Part shown: positions 1 to 11,187 of the stretch, in pieces
Numbering within the stretch: position 1 is the first letter of the stretch
Layout of the letters: the number at the start of each line of letters is the position of its first letter
Source: Leucobacter muris
GTDB taxonomy: Bacteria; Actinomycetota; Actinomycetes; Actinomycetales; Microbacteriaceae
Length of the DNA stretch: 64,000 nt
Assembly: GCF_004028235.1 (NCBI RefSeq)
Contig: NZ_CP035037.1
Span: forward strand, 434,001 to 498,000
Reading direction: 5' to 3'
Translations under genes and position numbers: made by a program
Notes under the pieces: model-generated
Seen by the model: only the letters and a program-made list of their open reading frames with translations
What the model was told of the DNA's origin: nothing
The model's database searches: none

Positions 1-589
1 GGGCGGCTCCGGCCTGTGCGGCGAAGAGGTGGATCGCGCGCTTGGCGTCGTCGAGCGTGATGCTGCCGCCGGCGACGATGTGCAGCCCGTAGGCGTCTTC
101 GAGTGCGACGAAGTTCATGGCGACGTCGTCGAGGGGGCCGGTGAGCGAGAACGCCCCCGACTCGACTCCCTCGGAGAGGATGCGGCGGTAGAGCTCGAGC
201 TGTTCGCGGTAGAGTCGCTGCACGAGTTCGTCGTGCAGCGGCGACTTACCGGCGAGCACGTCGAACTCGTAGAGCAGGCGCATGAGGGCGTCGTCGGGCC
301 CCTCGGGCAGGCCGGCTTCGATGGCGGTCGCGAGTTTCGCCGCGGCGCCCTGCTGACGCGCGACGAGCGCGGCGCGTTCGGATCCGACGCGCTCCATGCC
401 GGCGGCGTGCGCCTCGACGAGGATCGCCTCGAGGTCGTCGTAGTAGTAGAGCAGCGCTCCGCGGGTGACGCCGGCCTGGTTGGCGACGTCGGTGAGCGAG
501 AGGTTGCGCAGTCCGTGTTCTGCGGCGGCGGTGAGGGCGGCGTCGACCACCTCGCGGCGGCGCTGCTTCTGGGTGCTCGGGCGTGCCAT
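1..589 (-). CDS. TetR-family transcriptional regulator (3' end outside window)
   Basis: Translating the minus strand from the ATG at 589 gives MARPSTQKQRRREVVDAALT, followed by a typical TetR N-terminal helix-turn-helix (DVANQAGVTRGALLYYYDDL, about residues 33-52) and a helical ligand domain. About 196 codons are present and the frame is still open at base 1, so the C-terminus is missing; TetR proteins are usually 190-220 residues, so little is lost. It diverges from the amidohydrolase gene at 833, and a perfect 18-bp palindrome lies in the shared intergenic region. By the usual TetR logic it represses that gene and itself. The ligand is unknown. The family call is seen in the sequence; the target is inference. 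Confidence 0.9.
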   Translation of the reverse strand, partial: MARPSTQKQRRREVVDAALTAAAEHGLRNLSLTDVANQAGVTRGALLYYYDDLEAILVEAHAAGMERVGSERAALVARQQGAAAKLATAIEAGLPEGPDDALMRLLYEFDVLAGKSPLHDELVQRLYREQLELYRRILSEGVESGAFSLTGPLDDVAMNFVALEDAYGLHIVAGGSITLDDAKRAIHLFAAQAGAA

Positions 590-734
590 GCCTGCCAGTA
601 TGCCAGGCGCGACGGGCGGGTCGTTCGTGGCGACAGCGCGCATCACTCGCGGCATCGGCCCCCGGGGAGGCTCTGCGCGGTCGGCTCGCGGAAGGGTGCC
701 GGCGCCGAGCGGGTGTGCGGTCAGCACGTGTTTC

Positions 735-762
735 TTGACATTCGAGTAAATTAATTTACTCT
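735..762 (+). promoter_or_regulatory. Promoter with overlapping TetR-type operator palindrome
   Basis: Positions 744-761 read GAGTAAATTAATTTACTC, a perfect 18-bp palindrome and very AT-rich against the local background. A consensus -35 hexamer TTGACA is at 735-740 and a weak -10 TACTCT at 757-762 with 16-bp spacing, so the palindrome fills the spacer and -10. This is the normal arrangement for repression by a TetR dimer, and the divergent gene at 589 encodes one. The palindrome is seen; its use as the operator is inference. Confidence 0.65.
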
Positions 763-832
763 GGAGTGAAAGAACTTGATCCTCGGCACCGCGCGCCGTC
801 AGCGCGGCCGAGCCGCACACGCAGGAGATGAC

Positions 833-2038
833 ATGGCCGTCGACACCCTCTACACCGGTGGCAGGATCCGCACCTTCGATCCCGACCAGCCCTGGGCGGA
901 GGCCCTCGGCGTCACCGGCGACCGCATCGCCTACGTGGGATCGGACGTCGACGCCCCCTCCGCGCGCCGCACCGTGCAGCTCGAGGGCCGTCTGCTCACC
1001 CCGGGCGTCGCCGACACCCACAACCACCTGCTGCTCGGCTTCGACGACCTCGCCGTGAGCCTCGACCAGGTCACGAGCCTCGATGTCGTGCGCGCCCGCA
1101 TCGGCGAGTTCGCAGAGACCCACCCCGAACTCGAGTGGATCTGCGCCGAGAACGCCCTCTACTCCGTCGTCGAGGGCCGCCGGCCGAACGCCGACGACCT
1201 CGTGGGCGTCACCGACAAGCCGGTCTTCATCACCACCAACGACCAGCACTCGGTCTGGCTCAACCGCCCCGCACTCGCCAAGCTCGGCATCCTGAACGGC
1301 GGCGACATCGCCTGGGGCAACCCCGAGATCGACGCCGCCACGGGCGAGCCCACCGGCTGGGTCACCGACTTCTACACGAGCGCCATGACGATCGACGGCC
1401 TCGCCGAGCTGCAGCGCGACATCCCCATGTACTCGCCCGATCGCCGCTACGCGAAGATCGCGAACAGCCTCGACATGGCCGCGCGCTTCGGCATCACGAC
1501 CGTGGTCGAGCCGCAGGTGCCCCTCGCCGAGCTCGACCTCTTCGCCCGTGCCGAGCGCGAGGGGCGCCTCACGAGCCGCACCATCGCCGCGATCTACCAT
1601 CCGGTCGGGGCCGACGGCGACTTCCGCGCCCGCATCACCGAGGCGATCCGCGACACACCCCAGCACGAGCGCTTCAAGCTCGGTCCCGTCAAACTGTACG
1701 CCGACGACGTGATCGAGCCCCACACCGCCGCGATGCTGCAGGACTACGCCAACCGCCCGGGCCACCGCGGTCACACGAGCCTCGAACCCACCGAGTTCAC
1801 GAGGCTCTTCACCGAGCTCGACCGCCTCGGCTACCAGGTGCACACGCACGCGACCGGCGACTGGGGCATCCGCCTCACCCTCGACTCGATCGAGGCCGCG
1901 CAGCGCGCGAACGGCCGCACCGACACCCGCCACGGCATCGTGCACGTCGAGTGCCTCGATCCCGACGACCTGCCGCGCTTCCGCGACCTCGGCGTCGTCG
2001 CCGCGATGCAGCCCCGCCACGCCTCGCCCGACCTCGTC
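833..2038 (+). pseudogene. YtcJ-like amidohydrolase, 5' part (split by IS256 element)
   Basis: The first 402 codons of an amidohydrolase-3 (YtcJ-type) metal hydrolase. The start at ATG 833 is chosen because AGGAG at 823-827 precedes it; an in-frame upstream start at 776 has no ribosome site. The segment TPGVADTHNHLLLG (His63, His65) is the HxH metal site, and THATGDWGIRLTLD and GIVHVECLDPDDL are later metal/active-site regions of the family. Reading stops soon after the codon at 2036-2038 because the IS begins at 2039; the frame then reads GSVR and TGA... within the element. The 3' part resumes at 3432. Removing the element and one 8-bp duplicate restores a 571-codon frame, the usual YtcJ length. 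Substrate unknown. Confidence 0.9.
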
Positions 2039-3423
2039 GGGTCTGTCCGATAAACGGTGTGTGGGATCCGGCGGTTTTCATTCGTGAGTGGTTTTCTCGA
2101 ACCGTCCGGCGAAGGTGATCGCGAACGCGTTCAGCGCGGGCTTCCACCTCATCACCCAGCGTGCCCTTCCGCCGCCAGTCGGGTCAAGCGACCGCGTCAC
2201 GAGGTAGAGATATTTCAGCGCGGCGGCCTCGTTGGGAAAGTGCCCCCGAGCTCTCACGGCGCGCCGATAGCGAGCGTTGATTGACTCGATCGCGTTGGTC
2301 GTGCAGATCACCCGCCGGATCTCGACGTCATACTCGAGGAACGGCACGAACTCCGCCCAGCTGTTCTTCCAGAGCTGCACGATCGCCGGATACCGTCCGC
2401 CCCACTCGGCGGCGAACTCCTCGAACCGATCCTTCGCCGCCTGCTCCGACGGGGCCGTGTAGACGGGTTTGAGGGAACGGACGATCGCGTCGCGGTGTTG
2501 CCGCCCGGCGTAGCGGAAGCTGTTGCGGATCAGATGGACGATGCACTGCTGGACGACCGTTTGCTCCCAAGTGGTGTTGATCGCCTCCGGGAGACCCTTC
2601 AGCCCGTCGCAGACCGCGATGAGCACGTCCTCGACACCCCGGTTCTTCAGCTCGGTGAACACCTGCAGCCAGAACCTCGCACCCTCCTGACCGTCACCGG
2701 CCCAGATGCCGAGGATGTCGCGTTCCCCGTTCACGGTGACGCCCATCACGACATAGAACGGGGTGTTCCTCACCTGCCCGTCACGGACCTTCACCACGAT
2801 CGCGTCGACGAAGATCACCGGGTAGAGCGCATCCAACGGCCTGCTCGACCATTCGGCGAGTTCCCCGGCGACCTTCTCGGTGATCCGGCTGATCGTGTCC
2901 TTGGAGACCTTCGCCCCATAGACCTCGTCGAAATGCGCAGCGATCTCACCGGTCGTCAACCCCCGAGCGGAAAGGGACAGAACGATCTGATCGATGCCGT
3001 CCAGTCGGCGTTTCCGCTTGGGGACGATCACCGGCTCGAACGACCCGTCTCGATCTCGCGGGACTTCGATCTCGACGGGGCCGATCTCTGTCAGCACCGT
3101 CTTGACCCGCGTCCCGTTACGCATGTTCTCGCCGATTGGGGTCCCGCCGTGCTCGTGGCCGAGGTGCTCGGTCAACTCGGCATTCAGCGCGGTCTCGAGG
3201 ACGTTCTTCGTGAGCTGGCTGAGCAGGCCGCCCGGCCCCGTCAGGCTCACGCCCTGCTCCTTCGCCTGCGCGAGCAAGCGTTCTGCGAGTTCTTTCTGAT
3301 CGATGATCTCCCCGGTCACGGGATCAATCATCTCGTCGTCAACAACGACAGTGGTCGTGTCAGCCACGGCCATCTCCTTTCGGATCAGGCCGGACCCTCA
3401 CACACCATTATTCAGACAGTCCC
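2039..3423 (-). mobile_element. IS256-family insertion sequence, 1385 bp
   Basis: The element carries one transposase gene and imperfect terminal inverted repeats: left end GGGTCTGTCCGATAAACGG, right end (complement) GGGACTGTCTGAATAATGG, both continuing into TGTGTG, with 20 of 25 positions equal. It is flanked by an 8-bp direct repeat ACCTCGTC at 2031-2038 and 3424-3431, the target-duplication size expected for IS256 elements. The intact ORF, both ends and the exact duplication suggest a recent insertion. It interrupts the amidohydrolase gene in the opposite orientation. Confidence 0.96.
2078..3373 (-). CDS. IS256-family (mutator type) transposase
   Basis: A 431-residue DDE transposase, full family length. 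The catalytic triad can be placed at Asp190 (VIFVDAIVVKVRDG), Asp256 (VLIAVCDGLKG) and Glu363 (CTTNAIESINARYRRAVR), all in the mutator-type context. It catalyses cut/copy transposition of the surrounding element. The start ATG at 3373 is preceded on its strand by AAAGGAGAT, a good ribosome site. It lies wholly inside the inverted repeats at 2039 and 3423. No frameshift or truncation is seen, so it may be active. Confidence 0.97.
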   Translation of the reverse strand: MAVADTTTVVVDDEMIDPVTGEIIDQKELAERLLAQAKEQGVSLTGPGGLLSQLTKNVLETALNAELTEHLGHEHGGTPIGENMRNGTRVKTVLTEIGPVEIEVPRDRDGSFEPVIVPKRKRRLDGIDQIVLSLSARGLTTGEIAAHFDEVYGAKVSKDTISRITEKVAGELAEWSSRPLDALYPVIFVDAIVVKVRDGQVRNTPFYVVMGVTVNGERDILGIWAGDGQEGARFWLQVFTELKNRGVEDVLIAVCDGLKGLPEAINTTWEQTVVQQCIVHLIRNSFRYAGRQHRDAIVRSLKPVYTAPSEQAAKDRFEEFAAEWGGRYPAIVQLWKNSWAEFVPFLEYDVEIRRVICTTNAIESINARYRRAVRARGHFPNEAAALKYLYLVTRSLDPTGGGRARWVMRWKPALNAFAITFAGRFEKTTHE

Positions 3424-3431
3424 ACCTCGTC

Positions 3432-3941
3432 GCCGGCACCTGGATGGAGAACGTCGGCGAGGCCCGCTGGGACCGCGCGTGGCGGTTCCGCTCGATGATC
3501 GACTCGGGCGCGCGCGTCACCTTCTCGAGCGACTGGCAGGTCGGCGAAATGGATCCGCTCGTGGGCGTCTACAGCGCCATGACCCGCGCCGGCCTCGACG
3601 GTTCCCAGGCGTGGACGCAGGGCGAGCGCGTCGGCCTCGACGCCACGCTCGAGGCGTACACGCGAGGCGGGGCCGAGGCGTTCCACCACGAGAACGCGCT
3701 CGGAATGCTGCGCGAGGGCTACCTCGCCGACATCGTCGTGTGGTCGGGCGACCTCTACGACATGGATCCCGCCGAGATCCTCGAGCAGCGTGCCGACCTG
3801 ACGGTGGTCGGCGGGTCGGCGATCCACGACGTGCGCGGCGAGCTCGGCGGCACGGCGGCCGCGGCGGCGGTGCAGGATCCGGCCGGCGCCGGCCAGAGCT
3901 GCAGCGAGCCCGACGACAGCCACCACTGCCACTCCCACTGA
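3432..3941 (+). pseudogene. YtcJ-like amidohydrolase, 3' part (split by IS256 element)
   Basis: The remaining 169 codons of the interrupted hydrolase. It opens with AGTWMENVGEARWDRAW and carries VTFSSDWQVGEMDPLVGVYS, the conserved Asp-containing metal/catalytic segment of amidohydrolase-3 proteins, then LGMLREGYLADIVVWSGDLYDMDP, the C-terminal beta-sandwich motif, and ends in a Ser/His-rich tail. Its frame joins exactly to codon 402 of the upstream part after removal of the element. Without its own start it is not expected to give a functional protein. The downstream permease follows with a gap of about 135 bases. Confidence 0.9.
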
Positions 3942-4077
3942 TCCGCTCCGATTCCCTGCCCGGCTCGCCCTCTGAACTTGGCGGGGCGGCGAGCGCACTC
4001 GCTCCCGCTCCTCCGAGAGGCTCGGGAGCGGCACGAGCCCGGCGAAGCCCCGATACCACGAAGAAGTGAAGGAACCC

Positions 4078-5488
4078 ATGTCAACGCTCCCCTCCCGCTC
4101 AGCCGTCGCCACGGGCGACGACCAGCTGGCCCACACGATCACCCATCAGCCCGGGCAGCTCAAGCGCACCCTCAAGCTGCGCCACCTCGTGTTCATCGGC
4201 CTCGCCTACATGGCGCCCATGGCGGTGTTCGACATGTTCGGCATCGTGGCCGATGAGACCGACGGCCACGTGCCGCTCGCGTACCTCGTGGTGATGGTCG
4301 CGGTGCTGTTCACCGCCTTCAGCTACTCCCGCATGGTGCGGTTCTTCCCGATCGCGGGGTCCGCCTACACCTACGCGAAGGAGGCCATCAACGCGCACCT
4401 CGGCTTCCTCGTGGGCTGGGCCGCGACGCTCGACTACCTGCTGCTGCCGATGATCAACGCGATTCTCTCGGGCATCTACATGGGGGGCCGTGTTCCCCGA
4501 GGTGCCGTTCTGGGTGTGGGTGCTGCTGACGGTCGGCATCTGCACGGCTCTCAACCTGGTGGGCGTGAAGCTCGCCGCGAGCATGAACGTGCTGCTCGTC
4601 TCGATCCAGCTCGTCGTCGCCGTGGTCTTCGTCGTGCTGACGATCGTGAACATCGTGAACGGGGCGAACGGCGCCGAGTTCACGATCCAGCCCTTCTTCT
4701 CGAACGACATCCAGGCCGCCGCGATCGCCGCCGGCGCCGCGATCCTCGCCCTCTCGTTCCTCGGCTTCGACGCGGTCTCGACGCTCGCCGAGGAAGCGGA
4801 GCAGCCCACGCGCGACATCCCGCGCGCCATCTTCATCATCGTCGCGGTGGCGGGCGCCTTCTTCATCACCGTGACCTACGTGATGCAGGTGCTCTTCCCC
4901 GACGTCTCGCAGCTCGCCGACATCGTGGGGGCGTCGCCCGAGATCGCGAAGTACGTCGGCGGCGCCGCGTTCCAGGCGATCTTCGTGGGCGGCTACATGA
5001 TGGCGGTGCTGGGCTGCGGCATCACGCAGCAGATGAGCGCCGCCCGCCTGCTCTACGCGATGGGGCGCGACGGCGCGCTGCCGAAGCGCCTGTTCGGCCG
5101 GGTGAGCCCCAGCGGCGTGCCCATCGGCAACGTGCTGCTGGTCGCGGCGATCGCCCTCACCGCGCTCTTCGTCGACCTCGACCAGGCGGCCTCGATGATC
5201 AACTTCGGCGCGTTCATCGCCTTCACCTTCGTGAACCTCTCGGTGATCTTCGTGTTCTTCCGCTTCCTCAAGCGGCGCGGAGCCGGGGCGTGGCTCGGCT
5301 TCGTCGCGGTGCCCGCGATCGGCGTGGCGATCAACGTGTGGCTGTGGTTCAGTCTCGACACCGTGTCGATGATCATCGGCGGCGTCTGGATCACGATCGG
5401 CCTCGTCTACCTCGTCGTGAAGACGCGCGGCTTCCGGGCCGCGGCTCCCGACCTCACGGGCCCGATCAACATCGGCATGTACGAGTAG
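4078..5488 (+). CDS. APC-superfamily amino acid/polyamine permease (frameshifted)
   Basis: An APC transporter with about 12 membrane helices. The N-terminal part reads LVFIGLAYMAPMAVFDMFGI and AFSYSRMVRFFPIAGSAYTY, the conserved APC TM1-TM3 signatures, and resembles the putrescine importers PlaP/PuuP more than generic amino acid permeases (recollection, not a search). Start ATG 4078 has AAGGA at 4069-4073. A run of six G at 4482-4487 puts the rest in another frame; with five G the sequence reads ...GIYMGAVFPEVPFWVWVLLT and continues to the stop at 5488, giving about 470 residues, normal family length. Either a sequencing error or a real inactivating slip. It follows the amidohydrolase, so uptake of that enzyme's substrate or a related amine is plausible. 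Confidence 0.85.
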
Positions 5489-5581
5489 GCGGCCCGACCC
5501 GGAGGGGCGGCGAGCGGCGCGGAGACGCGCGGCTCGCCGCCCCTCTGGCTTCCGCGCCCGTTCGGTGAGAGGCTAGCGGAG

Positions 5582-6397
5582 GTGAGTGCGAGCGCGGCGA
5601 CGATGACGTTCCTTCCGGGGGACGCCGACTGGGGTGTGCTCGCACTGCTCATCGTCGCCGCGTTCGCCGCGGGCTGGATCGACGCGGTCGTGGGCGGCGG
5701 CGGCCTGCTGCAGCTGCCGGCACTGCTGCTCGTGCCCGGCATCACGCCCGTGCAGGCGCTCGCCACGAACAAGCTCGCCTCGATCTTCGGCACCGCGACG
5801 AGCAGCGCCACCTACTACCGGCTGGTGCGCCCGAGCCTGCGCACGGCGCTGCCGATGGCCGCGATCGCGCTGCTCGGAGCATTCGGCGGGGCGTCGGTGG
5901 CGGCGTTCCTGCCCGCGCAGGTGTTCAAGCCGATCATCGTGGTCGCGCTGATCGCGGTGGCGCTCATCACGCTCTTCAAACCGGCGCTCGGCGCGGTCAC
6001 CCGCCTCAAGCACCGCGGGTCGCGTCACGTGGTGATCGCGACCGTCGCGGGCGCTGGCATCGGCTTCTACGACGGCGTGCTCGGGCCGGGCACCGGCACC
6101 TTCCTGGTGATCTCGCTCGTGGGCCTGCTCGGGTACGACTTCCTGCAGGCGAGCGCCAAGGCGAAGATCGTGAACTTCGCGACGAACGCGGGGGCGCTGC
6201 TCTTCTTCATCCCGCTGGGCGCGGTGCTGTGGCCCCTCGGGCTAGCGATGGGGCTCGCGAACGTCGTCGGCAGCCTCCTCGGGTCGCGCATGGCGATCGC
6301 GAGGGGCACCCGTTTCGTGCGCACGCTGTTCCTCGTGGTGGTGGGAGTGCTCATCGTCAAACTCGGGTTCGACGTCTGGAACGAGAACCTCGCCTGA
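5582..6397 (+). CDS. TSUP (TauE/SafE) family membrane permease
   Basis: A 271-residue sulfite exporter TauE/SafE-family protein with about eight hydrophobic helices. The repeat motif GWIDAVVGGGGLLQLPALLL followed by LATNKLASIFGT is the first family repeat, and GIGFYDGVLGPGTGTFL with ASAKAKIVNFATN is the second. Family members move sulfite, sulfoacetate or other organic anions; substrate here is unknown. The start is uncertain: GTG at 5582 overlaps the GGAGG at 5578-5582, and ATG at 5603 lacks a ribosome site. It may be read with the permease upstream (93-base gap). Confidence 0.88.
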   Translation: MSASAATMTFLPGDADWGVLALLIVAAFAAGWIDAVVGGGGLLQLPALLLVPGITPVQALATNKLASIFGTATSSATYYRLVRPSLRTALPMAAIALLGAFGGASVAAFLPAQVFKPIIVVALIAVALITLFKPALGAVTRLKHRGSRHVVIATVAGAGIGFYDGVLGPGTGTFLVISLVGLLGYDFLQASAKAKIVNFATNAGALLFFIPLGAVLWPLGLAMGLANVVGSLLGSRMAIARGTRFVRTLFLVVVGVLIVKLGFDVWNENLA

Positions 6398-6449
6398 GGC
6401 TGCGGCGGCCCCTTCGCGGGAGGGAGCGCCGCGCTGCGGCGGGCACGCA

Positions 6450-6488
6450 GCAGGGCCCGGGATCGCGCACCGCGATCCCGAGCCCTGC
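6450..6488. terminator. Bidirectional hairpin terminator
   Basis: GCAGGGC at 6450-6456 pairs with GCCCTGC at 6482-6488, and the inner GGGATCGCG pairs with CGCGATCCC, giving a long GC-rich hairpin with a short loop. It lies between the converging TSUP permease gene and greA, so it can end both transcripts. There is no clear U tract. Confidence 0.7.
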
Positions 6489-6521
6489 GTCGGCGAGCAG
6501 CTCGGCTCGTGAGCGAGCGGC

Positions 6522-7007
6522 TCAGCCGGTGTAGGTGTCGACCGCGAGGATCTTCACCGGGATCTGGTTGCCGTTCGGGGCGACGTAGCTGGTCTCGTCG
6601 CCGATGCCCATGCCGATGATCGCGAGCCCGAGGGGGCTTTCGGCGCTGTAGACGTCGAGGTCGGAGCCGTCGGCGAGCTCGCGGCTGCCGAGCAGGAAGC
6701 GCTCCTCGTCGCCGAAGATCTCGGCCGTGACCACGGTGCCGACCTCGACGACGCCGCTCGCCTCGGGGGCCTCGCCCACGACGGCGTGCTTCAGCAGTTC
6801 CTCGAGGTCGCGGATGCGGGCCTCCATCTTGCCCTGCTCGTCCTTCGCGGCGTGGTAGCCGCCGTTCTCCTTGAGGTCTCCCTCTTCGCGTGCGGCCTCG
6901 ATGCGCGCCGCGATGTCCTTGCGACCCGGCCCCGAGAGCTCATCCAGCTCGGCCTTGAGTCGATCGTAGGCGTCCTGGGTCAGCCAGGTCTGGGTGGGCT
7001 CGGCCAT
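6522..7007 (-). CDS. greA: Transcription elongation factor GreA
   Basis: A 161-residue GreA. The N-terminal coiled coil carries TQDAYDRLKAELDEL and the tip motif region RIEAAREEGDLKENGGYHAAKD, whose acidic residues stimulate RNA polymerase cleavage of backtracked transcripts. The C-terminal FKBP-like domain contains ESPLGLAIIGMGIGDE and PNGNQIPVKIL. Start ATG at 7007 was chosen over an in-frame upstream ATG at 7088 because homologues begin here and AAGGAAACG precedes it on this strand. It acts in the cytoplasm with RNA polymerase. It converges with the TSUP gene. Confidence 0.97.
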   Translation of the reverse strand: MAEPTQTWLTQDAYDRLKAELDELSGPGRKDIAARIEAAREEGDLKENGGYHAAKDEQGKMEARIRDLEELLKHAVVGEAPEASGVVEVGTVVTAEIFGDEERFLLGSRELADGSDLDVYSAESPLGLAIIGMGIGDETSYVAPNGNQIPVKILAVDTYTG

Positions 7008-7256
7008 GTCGATCCTCGTTTCCTTGGTTGTTCCTGACGTCGCAGCGCACCGGTGGCGCCGTGTGCGCTGATGCGCAGGGATACACACAACGCCCCGACC
7101 GAGTCAGGGCGCAGCCTCCAGGGTATCACCGCGATCGCGGGCCGGGACGGCGCGATTCGATGCGGCCTGCCCGCCTCGACCCGGCGCCTCTCCGCGGGCC
7201 CCGAAGCGCGCGCGAGGCGAGCCGGCTCCGTCGCCGCGCCCGGAGGCGAGGCCGCG

Positions 7257-7721
7257 CTACTCGACCACCCAGCACTCGCGGGCGGTCGCCGCGGTGGCCG
7301 GGTTGGTGGTGATGAGACGGGTGGTGACGGCGTGGGTGTGCTCGTCGGTGAGCGGCAGCTCGACCACCTTCCAGCCCACGGTGGCCTTGGTCGTGTTGAG
7401 CGCCTCCACCGCGCACGCGACCGGGGTGCGCGGCGGCGCACTCACCTCGAACTTCACGTCGAGGGCGAAGTCGCTGACGCGGGTGAACCCGATGTCCTGC
7501 CAGGAGACGCGGTTCGTGCTCTGCCAGCCGCTGAAGAGCAGGTAGCCCACCCCCGCGAGCACCAGCGCGCCCGCGGCGATCCAGCCGAAGCGCCGGTCGA
7601 TGCTGCGACGGCGGCCGGTGCCGTAGCGATCGTCGAGCGACTGGGTGGCGCCGGGAGTCGCAGCGGAGGGCGAGGGATCGGCTCCGGGGGGCTGCGCCTG
7701 CGCCGCTGCCGCATCCAACAC
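7257..7721 (-). CDS. DUF4307 single-pass membrane protein
   Basis: A 154-residue protein with an Ala/Pro-rich cytoplasmic N-terminus, the sequence SLDDRYGTG before one membrane helix (RFGWIAAGALVLAGVGYLLF, about residues 62-81) and an extracytoplasmic beta-rich domain ending ARECWVVE. This layout matches DUF4307, an actinobacterial family of unknown function commonly found beside mca (recollection). The start GTG at 7721 is chosen because GGAGG lies five to nine bases upstream; a longer frame to 7859 would run over the mca promoter. It diverges from mca. Confidence 0.82.
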   Translation of the reverse strand: MLDAAAAQAQPPGADPSPSAATPGATQSLDDRYGTGRRRSIDRRFGWIAAGALVLAGVGYLLFSGWQSTNRVSWQDIGFTRVSDFALDVKFEVSAPPRTPVACAVEALNTTKATVGWKVVELPLTDEHTHAVTTRLITTNPATAATARECWVVE

Positions 7722-7806
7722 GGGAACCTCCGATGCGCACTGGGTAAACTGTGTGATCGTTGCCAGCGTACCGGGATCCGCCCGGGAAGCACGTGAGAGG
7801 ACTCGC

Positions 7807-8673
7807 ATGACCCTCAGGTTGATCGCAGTGCACGCCCACCCCGACGACGAGTCGAGCAAGGGTGCGGCGACGTACGCGCACTACCTCGATCAGGGCGTCG
7901 AGGTGCTGATCGTCAGCTGCACCGGCGGCGAGCGCGGCGATGTGCTCAACGAGCTGGTCGCGCGCGACCCGAAGAGCCGCCGCGACCTCGCGGGCCTGCG
8001 CCGCGACGAGATGCAGAACGCGCAGCGCATCGTGGGCTTCGAGCATCGGTGGCTGGGCTACCAGGACTCGGGGCTGCCGGGCGAGGGCGATCCGGTGCCC
8101 GCCGGCTCCTTCGCCGACATCCCGGCCGAGGTCTCGGCCGAGGCGCTCGTGCGCGTCGTGCGCGAGTTCCGCCCCCACGTGATGATCACCTACAACGAGC
8201 AGGGCGGGTACCCGCACCCGGATCACATCCGCTGCCACGAGGTGAGCCGCATCGCCTGGGAGCGCTCGGGCGACGCGAGCGCCTACCCCGACGCCGGCGC
8301 GCCGTGGAGCATCAAGAAGCTCTACTACGAAGAGATCTTCAACGCCGAGCGCGTCACGACCGTCTACCAGTGGCTGCTCGACCACGAGCCGCAGTCGCCG
8401 CTGATCGAGCAGTTCTCGGAGCTCAAGGAGTGGATGTCGCGCCGCGCCTACCGCGGCACGGCGAAGATCGAGGTGGGGCGCTTCTTCGAGCGCCGCGACG
8501 AGGCGCTGCGCGCGCACGCGAGCCAGGTGCCGCCCGACAGCGCGTTCTTCTTCTGGCCGAACGAGCTGCAACGGCAGGCCTGGCCGTTCGAGGACTACCG
8601 GCTCGCGGCGTCGCGCGTGGCGACGAGCGAGTTCGAGGCCGATCTGTTTCAAGGAATCGAGGAGGGCGCGTGA
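7807..8673 (+). CDS. mca: Mycothiol S-conjugate amidase Mca
   Basis: A 288-residue zinc hydrolase of the LmbE/PIG-L family. The N-terminal AHPDDESSKGAATYAHYLD is the Mca form of the AHPDD metal motif (His11, Asp14), and GGYPHPDHIRCHE supplies the third ligand and catalytic residues. Mca cuts mycothiol S-conjugates of toxins and drugs into a mercapturic acid and GlcN-Ins, so the cell probably uses mycothiol, which fits an actinobacterium. Start ATG 7807 has GAGAGGA upstream. The SSKGA and GGERGDVLN segments favour Mca over the paralogue MshB. The next gene overlaps its stop. Confidence 0.95.
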   Translation: MTLRLIAVHAHPDDESSKGAATYAHYLDQGVEVLIVSCTGGERGDVLNELVARDPKSRRDLAGLRRDEMQNAQRIVGFEHRWLGYQDSGLPGEGDPVPAGSFADIPAEVSAEALVRVVREFRPHVMITYNEQGGYPHPDHIRCHEVSRIAWERSGDASAYPDAGAPWSIKKLYYEEIFNAERVTTVYQWLLDHEPQSPLIEQFSELKEWMSRRAYRGTAKIEVGRFFERRDEALRAHASQVPPDSAFFFWPNELQRQAWPFEDYRLAASRVATSEFEADLFQGIEEGA

Positions 8674-8933
8674 GCGTGTGGAATGTGGTGGCGCGAATCG
8701 CCGAGGAGAGCACGGAGTTCGACCCCAACAAGGTGACGCCGGGCTTCGAGGGCTTCGTGTTCACGGGCCTCATGGCGGCGGGCATCATCGTGCTCGGCTT
8801 CCTGCTGGTGAACCGCCTGCGCCGCAACGCGTACCGGCACCAGGTGCGCGAGGACATCGAGCGGGAGCTCTCGGACGAGAACGGCGGATCGCCGGATCAG
8901 GGTTCCGATCCCGAAGCCGATCAGCGGAACTGA
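8670..8933 (+). CDS. Small single-pass membrane protein, coupled to mca
   Basis: An 87-residue protein starting at GTG 8670 with GGAGG at 8661-8665; its start overlaps the mca stop (GTGA), so the two are translationally coupled. It has one membrane helix (FVFTGLMAAGIIVLGFLLV, about residues 29-47) followed by a basic stretch NRLRRNAYRHQVRED and an acidic tail. A protein of similar size (Rv1083) follows mca in M. tuberculosis, which supports a conserved pair (recollection). Function unknown. Confidence 0.85.
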   Translation: MSVWNVVARIAEESTEFDPNKVTPGFEGFVFTGLMAAGIIVLGFLLVNRLRRNAYRHQVREDIERELSDENGGSPDQGSDPEADQRN

Positions 8934-8939
8934 CGCGCC

Positions 8940-11114
<2,175 letters not shown>

Positions 11115-11187
11115 TCCGGTCGGACGGCTCTGTGGCCGGCGCGGGTGCGGGACCCGCCGCGGGCCGATCCGCGCGACTGACCCCGTC

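Noticed and set aside
29..754. Long plus-strand ORF of 241 codons at the window start
   Set aside because: It is the shadow of the TetR gene on the opposite strand; the minus-strand product has a clear HTH and better composition.
2495..4069. 524-codon plus-strand ORF across the IS256 element
   Set aside because: Antisense to the transposase and then out of frame with the amidohydrolase; Arg/His-rich shadow product.
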